Assembly: GCA_050743385.1 (NCBI GenBank)
Contig: JBOGFJ010000171.1
Span: 1-6,495, forward strand
Source: JACDBD01 sp050743385
GTDB lineage: Bacteria > Actinomycetota > Acidimicrobiia > IMCC26256 > JACDBD01
Length of the DNA: 6,495 bases
Direction: 5' to 3'
The translations under genes and the position numbers were made by a program. Positions 1 through 5,516 of the stretch are shown piece after piece (positions within the stretch are counted from its first letter, which is position 1; each line of letters starts with the position of its first letter). The notes under the pieces were generated by a model. It ran no database searches. It was given only the letters and a program-made list of their open reading frames with translations, and was not told where the DNA came from.

Positions 1-131
1 CGATCGGCGGCGGTCTCGACCTGGTCGGCGTGCGCGCCACGGGTGGCCCGGCGCTGCGGCACCGCCGCACCCCGCGCCCGTCCAGCGACGTCGGCGACCT
101 CGACCCCGACAGCGCCGAGGTGGATGCGTGA
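1..131 (+). CDS. C-terminal end of an upstream gene, function unknown (partial)
   Basis: An open frame enters from the left edge (first full codon at 3) and ends at the TGA at 129-131. About 42 residues are visible. They begin with a short glycine-rich hydrophobic stretch (IGGGLDLVGV), followed by a basic segment (RHRRTPRPSS) and an acidic end (DPDSAEVDA). This would fit a short cytoplasmic tail after a last membrane helix or domain, but too little is visible to name a family. The stop codon overlaps the GTG start of the next gene by four bases (GTGA, 128-131), which makes it the preceding member of the same operon. The third-position G/C bias of this frame matches the following genes, which supports it over the competing frame that starts at 43. 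Confidence 0.7.
   Translation, partial: IGGGLDLVGVRATGGPALRHRRTPRPSSDVGDLDPDSAEVDA
117..123 (+). promoter_or_regulatory. Probable ribosome binding site for the gene starting at 128
   Basis: The bases GAGGTGG lie four bases upstream of the GTG at 128 and inside the last codons of the upstream gene. The purine-rich AGGTGG core is a good partial Shine-Dalgarno match. It supports the GTG start, together with the signal peptide that begins there and the 4-base overlap with the preceding stop. Confidence 0.5.
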
Positions 132-2407
132 GGCGGGTCCTGACGCTCGTCGGCGCCGCGCTCGGCCTGCTCGCGGTAGCGCCGCCGGCGGGGGCGGCCC
201 CCGGCGACACGTCGTCGCCGTCGGTCGACCGGGTGCTCATCGTCTCGCTCCCAGGTGTGGTGTGGGCCGATCTTGCCGACGTCGATGTTCCGAATCTCGA
301 TCGCCTGTTCGACGAGTCGGCGGTCGGTGACCTCAGCACGCGGGCGAATCCCAGCCGTCGGTTCACCAACCTCGGCGACGGCTACATCACCATCGGCGCG
401 GGCACGCGTGCGATCGGTGACAACGGCGCAACCGACGGTCAGGCGTTCGAGGTCGACGAGCCGTTCGGCGTCGGCACCGCCGGTGCCGTGTTCGAGCTGC
501 GCACCGGCCGGGCCGTCGAGCGGGGCATCGTCCAACTGGCGATCGCGACCATCACGAATCGCAACGAGACGCTCCTCCTCGACTCGGAGCCGGGGGCGCT
601 GGGCACCGCCCTGGCCGAGGCGGGCTACGGGCGGGCCGTGATCGCCAACGGCGACGGCATCGAGCCCGAAGGAGTGCCGCCGGTGTACCGGCGCAGCGCG
701 GCTAGCGCGCTCATGGACGAAGGGGGTGTGGTCCCTGCCGGTAGCGTCGGAGACGAGCTGCTCGTCGAGGACCCCGCCGCACCGTTCGGAGTCCGTTACG
801 ACAACGATGCTGTGGTCGCGGCGTTCCGCGACGTGTGGGAGCGCGATTCGGTGGTGCTGGTCGAGGCGTCGGATCTCACGCGTTTCGACGCGTACCGGGA
901 TCTTGTCACGCCCGACCAGAGCGACCGACTCCGCGCCGACGCGCTCCACCAGACCGACGATCTGGTCGGCCGTCTGCTCGAGAGGGTGAACCCCGAGCGC
1001 GACGCCGTGCTCGTCGTCGGTCCCGCCCACCCCGACGGAGAGCTCGCGCTGACGGTCGCCGCCCTCCGCGCCCCCGGCATCGACGCCGGGCTGCTGCGTT
1101 CAGCGACGACCCGGCGAGCGGGCTTCGTGCAGTCGATCGACATTGGCCCCACCGTGCTCGATCTCCTCGACGTCGACCGGCCCTCGTCGATGTCGGGCCG
1201 TCCCTTCGAGGTCGGGCGCGAGGGCGGCGACCCCGCCGACCGCCGCGAGTTCCTCGTCGATGCCGACGAAGCGGCCCGCTTCGTGGCCGATCGCACCGAG
1301 CCGGTCGCGACCGTCTTCGTCGTACTCGACGCCGCGCTCGTCGTCGGGGTGCTCCTCTGGGTGCGCGGCCTGCCCCGCGGTGTACGGACGACCGAGGCGC
1401 TGAGGTTCGCCGCGCTCGCCGTTCTCGGCTGGATCCCGGCGATCTACCTTGCCCGTCTGGTTCCCTTCCACGACATCGGCGTGGTCGCCTACTGGCTCTT
1501 CCTCGCGTTCGTCTCGTTCGTGCTGGCGGGCGCGTACCTGGCGGTGGCTCGCCGGCACGAGCTCGACTCGTTGATCGTCGCTGCCGGGGTCACGGTGGCC
1601 GTGCTCACGGTCGACGTGTTCGTGGGCGCGCCCCTCCAGATCAGCAGCGCCCTCGGGAACTCGCCGATCATCGGCGGCCGCTTCACCGGCTTCGGGAACC
1701 TTGCCTATTCCGCGCTCGCCGCCTCGGGGATGGTGCTGGCGGTGCTGCTGGCAGGGCGGCTGGGACGGACGACGGGCCCGCGCGTCGCGGTCGCGGTGCT
1801 GGCGTTCGTGATCGTGGTCGACGGCGCGCCGTGGTGGGGCTCAGACGTCGGCGGGGTGCTCTCGATGGTGCCGGCCTATCTCCTCACGGCGCTGCTGCTG
1901 CTCGGTTGGCGAGTGCGACTCCGGACGGCGTCGATCGTGGTCGGCGCCGCCCTGGCAGCCTTCTTCGTGGCGGGGTTCGTCGATCTCGCCCGGCCCGCGG
2001 ACAGCCGCACGCACCTGGGACGCCTGTTCGAGAAGGTCGCCGACGAGGGCTTGTCGAGTTTCGTCACCGTGGTCGAGCGGAAGCTGAGCGCCAACTTCCG
2101 CAACATCACGACGACGGTCTGGATGTTCGTCGTGCCGATCGCGGCCCTGCTCGTGCTCCTCCTGGCATTGTGGTCGGCCGACCGTCTGCGCTCGCTGCGC
2201 AGCCGTTATCCGGAGCTGCAGGCAGGTGCGATCGGGGCGGTGGTGCTCGTCGTCGTCGGCTTCGCCGTCAACGACTCCGGCATCAAGGTGCCGGGTGTGA
2301 TGCTGACGGTGTTCAACGCCGCACTCATCGTTCTGGTGATGACCCCCGCAGCGGTGCCGGCGTCGCCGCCTTCGGTGCTCGAGGAGCGAGAGATGGTCGA
2401 GGTATGA
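128..2407 (+). CDS. Exported alkaline phosphatase-like domain fused to a polytopic membrane domain (paralog 1)
   Basis: The 759-residue product starts with a signal peptide (about 1-24, MRRVLTLVGAALGLLAVAPP, then AGA). Residues 35-385 resemble the alkaline phosphatase/sulfatase superfamily: an opening strand RVLIVSLPG (36-43), a VVLVEASD strand (242-249), LVVGPAHP (295-302) where the family usually has SDHG, and the late block VQSIDIGPTVLDLL (334-347). The usual first metal Asp is Pro42 and no clear nucleophile Ser/Thr is seen, so canonical phosphatase activity is doubtful. About 11 membrane helices follow (near 393, 424, 451, 481, 525, 552, 576, 601, 664, 700, 721). Arg-rich loops (411-426, 543-552, 594-599, 684-693) mark the cytoplasmic side. 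The motifs PFHDIG (446), GGRFTGFGN (516), WWGSDVGG (569), the loop 619-634 and NDSGIKVP (715) would be outside. The GTG start is set by the overlap with the upstream stop and by the signal peptide. The role is unknown, probably in cell-envelope polymer or lipid-carrier metabolism. Confidence 0.9.
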   Translation: MRRVLTLVGAALGLLAVAPPAGAAPGDTSSPSVDRVLIVSLPGVVWADLADVDVPNLDRLFDESAVGDLSTRANPSRRFTNLGDGYITIGAGTRAIGDNGATDGQAFEVDEPFGVGTAGAVFELRTGRAVERGIVQLAIATITNRNETLLLDSEPGALGTALAEAGYGRAVIANGDGIEPEGVPPVYRRSAASALMDEGGVVPAGSVGDELLVEDPAAPFGVRYDNDAVVAAFRDVWERDSVVLVEASDLTRFDAYRDLVTPDQSDRLRADALHQTDDLVGRLLERVNPERDAVLVVGPAHPDGELALTVAALRAPGIDAGLLRSATTRRAGFVQSIDIGPTVLDLLDVDRPSSMSGRPFEVGREGGDPADRREFLVDADEAARFVADRTEPVATVFVVLDAALVVGVLLWVRGLPRGVRTTEALRFAALAVLGWIPAIYLARLVPFHDIGVVAYWLFLAFVSFVLAGAYLAVARRHELDSLIVAAGVTVAVLTVDVFVGAPLQISSALGNSPIIGGRFTGFGNLAYSALAASGMVLAVLLAGRLGRTTGPRVAVAVLAFVIVVDGAPWWGSDVGGVLSMVPAYLLTALLLLGWRVRLRTASIVVGAALAAFFVAGFVDLARPADSRTHLGRLFEKVADEGLSSFVTVVERKLSANFRNITTTVWMFVVPIAALLVLLLALWSADRLRSLRSRYPELQAGAIGAVVLVVVGFAVNDSGIKVPGVMLTVFNAALIVLVMTPAAVPASPPSVLEEREMVEV
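2388..2392 (+). promoter_or_regulatory. Weak ribosome binding site for the gene starting at 2404
   Basis: GAGAG lies 11 bases before the ATG at 2404, inside a purine-rich tract (2381-2393) at the end of the preceding gene. The match is weak. The ATGA start/stop overlap at 2404-2407 suggests that initiation depends largely on ribosomes finishing the upstream gene. Confidence 0.3.
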
Positions 2408-4677
2408 GGCGCGTCGTGCTCGCCATCGTGGTCGGGACGCTGGGAGCTGCCGCGATCGCGACGCCCGCACGTGCCGACGACGCCGCCGGACGCGACCAAC
2501 CGCGCGTCCTCCTCATCTCGGTTCCCGGGCTCACCTGGGAGGACATCGACCGCAACCACGACGACATCCCCAACCTTGCCGGGCTGCTCGACAGCTCGGC
2601 CGTGGCTGACCTCGCGACGCGAACCATCTCCCGGTGGGTCGACGTCGCCGACGGCTACTCGACGCTCAACGCCGGGACGCGTGCGGTCGGCGCCGGGGGC
2701 GCCGCCGACGGGGAGGCGTTCGCGGTCGATGCGCGTTTCGGTATCGACACCGCCGGCAGCGTGTTCGAGCGCCGCACCGGGCAGGAGGTCGAGCGGGGCA
2801 TCGTCGCGCTCTCGTTGGCCGAGATCATCGAGGAGAACGACGCCGAGCTCTACGACGCCGAGGTCGGCGCGCTCGGTGACGCGCTTGCCGAGTCGGGGCA
2901 CGCCCGTGCCGTCGTCGGGAATGCCGACGGCGTCGATCCGACCCAGCCGGGGGAGCTGATCTACGGGCGCACGGTGGTGGAGGGGCTGATGGGCTCGGAT
3001 GGCGTGGTCCCCTCGGGGAGTGTGGGCCCGGGCCTCCTGGTCGAGGACGCGGCGGCGCCGTTCGGGTTGCGCCTCGACAACGAAGCCGTGGCCGCGGCGT
3101 TCTCCGACGCCTGGGAGCCGGGTGCGGTGGTGTTGGTGGAGGCCTCCGACCTCGTCCGAGAGGACGCGTACCGGAGCTTCGCCACCGCCGACGAACGAGC
3201 CCGCCTGTTCCGGGAGGCACTGAGGGCCACCGACGACCTCGTTGGCCGCCTGCTCGACGAGGTCGACCTCGAGCGCGACATCGTGATGGTCGTCGGGCCG
3301 AGTCACCCCGAGCGCGAAGTCCGGCTCACGGTCGCAGCGCTGCACGCGCCGGGGGTCGAGCCCGGGCTCCTGCGGTCGGGATCCACCCGGCGCTCCGGGT
3401 TCGTCCAGCTCGTCGACATCGCGCCCACGATCCTCGACCGACTCGGTGTGGAGAAGCCCGACGCGATGGAGGGACAACCGGTGAGTGTGGGCGACGACGG
3501 CGGCTCGGCCGAGGAGCGGCGGCAGTTCCTCGTCGACGCCGACGCAGCCGCGACCTTCCGCGACGCTCACGTCGGGCCGGTCGCGACGCTGTTCGTGATC
3601 GCCCAGCTCGTGCTCGCGCTCGCGACCATGGTGGCGGTCGTGCGCCCCGTTCGCCCGAGCCTGACCCAGGCACTGTTCGGGGGTGGTGTGGTCGCGCTCG
3701 CGTACCTGCCTGCCGTGTACCTCGCCAACCTGCTGCCGTTCTACGACCTCGGCACGGTGAGCTACTTCGCGTTCCTGGTCGTGGGCGCCGCCGCGCTCGC
3801 GGCTCTGTACGCATTGGTGGCGCGGGGCAAGTCGCTCGACACCCTGATGGTGGCGTTGGGGGCGATCGTGGCCACCCTCCTGATCGACGTCGTGCTCGGC
3901 GCTCACCTGCAGTTCAACAGCGCGCTCGGCTACTCGCCGAAGGTCGCGGGCCGGTTCACGGGCTTCGGGAACCTCGGCTACGCCACCCTCGCCTCCTCGG
4001 CGGTGATCCTGGCCGGCCTGCTCGCCCACCGGATCGGTGGTCGCCGTGGCGCACGGGTCGCGGTGACCCTGCTCGCGGTGGTCTTCGTCGTCGACGCCGT
4101 ACCGTTCTGGGGCTCCGACGTGGGGGGCACGCTGTCGCTCCTGCCGGGATACGCGGTGGCGTCGTACCTCCTCCTCGGGTTGCGCGTGCGCGTGCGCACG
4201 ATCGTCATGTGCGGGGTGGGCGCGGTCGCGGCGGTGGTGCTCTTCGGGCTCGTCGACCTGGCACGCCCGGCCGACCAGCGCAGCCATCTCGGGCGCCTGT
4301 TCGAGAGCATCGCCGACGACGGCTGGTCGTCGTTCGCGGTCGTCGTCCTGCGCAAGGCGGGCACGAACCTGTCGGGACTCACGACCTCGGTGTGGATGTG
4401 GATGGTGCCGATCGCGTTCGGTCTCGTCGCCTGGCTCGTGTGGAAGACCCCTGAGCGACTGCGAGCACTCGATCACCGGATTCCGCAACTCCGCGCCGCC
4501 ATGACCGGGTTCGCGATCGTGGCGGTACTCGGCTTCGCGCTCAACGACACCGGCATCGCAGTGCCGGCGGTGATGCTGGCGGTGGCGAACAGCGTGCTCA
4601 TCGCGCTGGTCGCGTCGCTGCCCATGGACGAACGCGAACCCGTCGAAGCGCGCGAACGGGTGAGTACCCCGGCGTGA
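2404..4677 (+). CDS. Exported alkaline phosphatase-like domain fused to a polytopic membrane domain (paralog 2)
   Basis: The 757-residue product is co-linear with the preceding gene from signal peptide to C-terminus. For example, residues 201-230 of the two proteins agree at 22 of 30 positions. The signal peptide is about 1-24 (ending TPARA before DDAAG). The phosphatase-like domain spans about 33-385: RVLLISVPG (34-42), VVLVEASD (242-249), VMVVGPSHP (294-302) and VQLVDIAPTILDRL (334-347). As in its partner, Pro41 occupies the usual metal Asp position and the SDHG box is changed, with only the His kept (His301). About 11 membrane helices follow, with the motifs PFYDLG (445), AGRFTGFGN (515), FWGSDVGG (568), DLARPAD..SHLGRLF (618-633) and NDTGIAVP (714). 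The frame stays open upstream to 835, but that part is a shadow of the first paralog. ATG 2404 is chosen for the signal peptide, alignment with paralog 1 and the ATGA overlap. Biochemical role unknown. Confidence 0.9.
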   Translation: MRRVVLAIVVGTLGAAAIATPARADDAAGRDQPRVLLISVPGLTWEDIDRNHDDIPNLAGLLDSSAVADLATRTISRWVDVADGYSTLNAGTRAVGAGGAADGEAFAVDARFGIDTAGSVFERRTGQEVERGIVALSLAEIIEENDAELYDAEVGALGDALAESGHARAVVGNADGVDPTQPGELIYGRTVVEGLMGSDGVVPSGSVGPGLLVEDAAAPFGLRLDNEAVAAAFSDAWEPGAVVLVEASDLVREDAYRSFATADERARLFREALRATDDLVGRLLDEVDLERDIVMVVGPSHPEREVRLTVAALHAPGVEPGLLRSGSTRRSGFVQLVDIAPTILDRLGVEKPDAMEGQPVSVGDDGGSAEERRQFLVDADAAATFRDAHVGPVATLFVIAQLVLALATMVAVVRPVRPSLTQALFGGGVVALAYLPAVYLANLLPFYDLGTVSYFAFLVVGAAALAALYALVARGKSLDTLMVALGAIVATLLIDVVLGAHLQFNSALGYSPKVAGRFTGFGNLGYATLASSAVILAGLLAHRIGGRRGARVAVTLLAVVFVVDAVPFWGSDVGGTLSLLPGYAVASYLLLGLRVRVRTIVMCGVGAVAAVVLFGLVDLARPADQRSHLGRLFESIADDGWSSFAVVVLRKAGTNLSGLTTSVWMWMVPIAFGLVAWLVWKTPERLRALDHRIPQLRAAMTGFAIVAVLGFALNDTGIAVPAVMLAVANSVLIALVASLPMDEREPVEARERVSTPA

Positions 4678-5513
4678 GCGTCGTCGTGGGGCTGGTGGCG
4701 GGCGCGGCGACGGTGGTGTTCCTCCTGATCGCCGCGGCCGGCGTGCTGCGCGCCCCGGCGCTCGCCCGGCAGAACTACCGCGACCGCGTCGTGCCGACCG
4801 CGGGCGGGGTACTGATCGTCCTGGCGGTGCTCGTCGTCGAGGCGGGCCGGGCAATCCTGGGGGCGGTCGGCGTCGGCGATGAGCCCGGCTTGACGACGGC
4901 GCGCAGCCTGGTGTTGTTCGCCGCGTTCGGCTTCGGGCTGCTCGGCCTGATCGACGACGTCGTCGGCGAGGGCGACGAGCGCGGGTTTCGGGGACACCTC
5001 GGCGCCCTGCGCCACGGCCGGCTCACGACCGGGCTCCTCAAGTTGGTCGGGGGCGGAGCCGTGGCGGTGGTGCTGGTAGCGACCCCCGGGTTCGCGACCG
5101 GGCGGCGGCTCCTCGTCGACGCGCTGCTCATCGCCCTCGCGGCCAACCTCGGGAACCTCCTCGACCGCGCTCCGGGCCGGGTCATCAAGGCCGGGGTGCT
5201 CGCATACGTGCCGCTCGTGCTCGTGTTGGGGACCGGAGCGGTCGGCGTTGCTCTCGCGCCCGTCATGGGCGCGGCCGTCGGGCTGCTCGCTCCCGACCTG
5301 CGCGAGCGGCTCATGTTGGGCGACACCGGGGCCAACGTCATCGGCGCCGTGCTCGGCCTCGGGGTCGTGCTCGGCCTCGGCCAGACGGCCCGCATCGTCG
5401 TCCTGGTGGTCGTGGCCGCCCTCAACGTCGCGGCGGAGCTGGTGTCGTTCAGTCGCGTCATCGAGCAGGTGCCGCCCCTCCGGGCCTTCGACGAGCTCGG
5501 ACGCGCCGCCTGA
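4674..5513 (+). CDS. MraY/WecA-like polyprenyl-phosphate sugar-1-phosphate transferase, short divergent form
   Basis: This 279-residue membrane protein of about nine or ten helices carries the signature order of the family that transfers a sugar-1-phosphate from a nucleotide sugar to a polyprenyl-phosphate on the cytoplasmic face. It has VPTAGG (40-45), the Asp pair in GLIDD (91-95), an Asn-rich NLGNLLDRAPGR block (158-169) in the place of the NLTDGLDG motif of MraY, and LGDTGANVIGAVLG (215-228) with the third conserved Asp (217). Departures from MraY are no Lys in DDxxK, a basic loop RGFRGHLGALRHGRLTTG (103-120), no HHHxE motif, and a C-terminal SFSRVIEQVPPLRAFDELGR. It is also shorter than typical MraY (about 320-360 residues), so it is probably not the essential lipid I synthase. 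Its substrate cannot be read from the sequence. The GTG start overlaps the preceding stop (GTGA, 4674-4677) with a weak GGGTGAG at 4658-4664. It looks like the last gene of the operon. Confidence 0.85.
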   Translation: MSVVVGLVAGAATVVFLLIAAAGVLRAPALARQNYRDRVVPTAGGVLIVLAVLVVEAGRAILGAVGVGDEPGLTTARSLVLFAAFGFGLLGLIDDVVGEGDERGFRGHLGALRHGRLTTGLLKLVGGGAVAVVLVATPGFATGRRLLVDALLIALAANLGNLLDRAPGRVIKAGVLAYVPLVLVLGTGAVGVALAPVMGAAVGLLAPDLRERLMLGDTGANVIGAVLGLGVVLGLGQTARIVVLVVVAALNVAAELVSFSRVIEQVPPLRAFDELGRAA

Positions 5514-5516
5514 GCA

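Larger units (their letters stand above)
128..4677 (+). other. Tandem gene duplication (two diverged full-length copies)
   Basis: The genes at 128 and 2404 encode proteins of 759 and 757 residues that align end to end with very few gaps, so the pair arose by duplication of a whole gene. At the DNA level only short blocks remain identical, such as 18 bases at 515-532 and 2788-2805 covering codons for VERGIV, spaced 2273 bases apart. The protein similarity is strong but the DNA has diverged, which points to an old duplication with both copies kept under selection. Confidence 0.85.

Noticed and set aside
43..330. Short plus-strand frame across the start of the first paralog.
   Set aside because: Low-complexity Arg/Ala/Pro product overlapping both the upstream gene end and the signal peptide region of the real gene.
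835..2403. Upstream extension of the frame of the second large gene, giving a possible 1280-residue protein from 835.
   Set aside because: The extension is Arg/Pro/Ala-rich, low-complexity sequence typical of an out-of-frame reading of GC-rich DNA, and it overlaps the well-supported first paralog. The ATG at 2404 begins a signal peptide and aligns with the first paralog's start.
4189..4200. Short alternating GC/GT run (gcgcgtgcgcgtgcgcac) that looks like a small repeat.
   Set aside because: It encodes the basic cytoplasmic loop LRVRVRT in frame and the corresponding loop exists in the first paralog (WRVRLRT), so codon bias and protein constraint explain it.
2206..4854. Long minus-strand open frame of 882 codons opposite the second paralog.
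   Set aside because: Its translation is rich in Arg, His, Glu and Gln with no recognisable domain, as expected for the antisense of a GC-biased gene. The plus-strand frame has clear domains and membrane helices.
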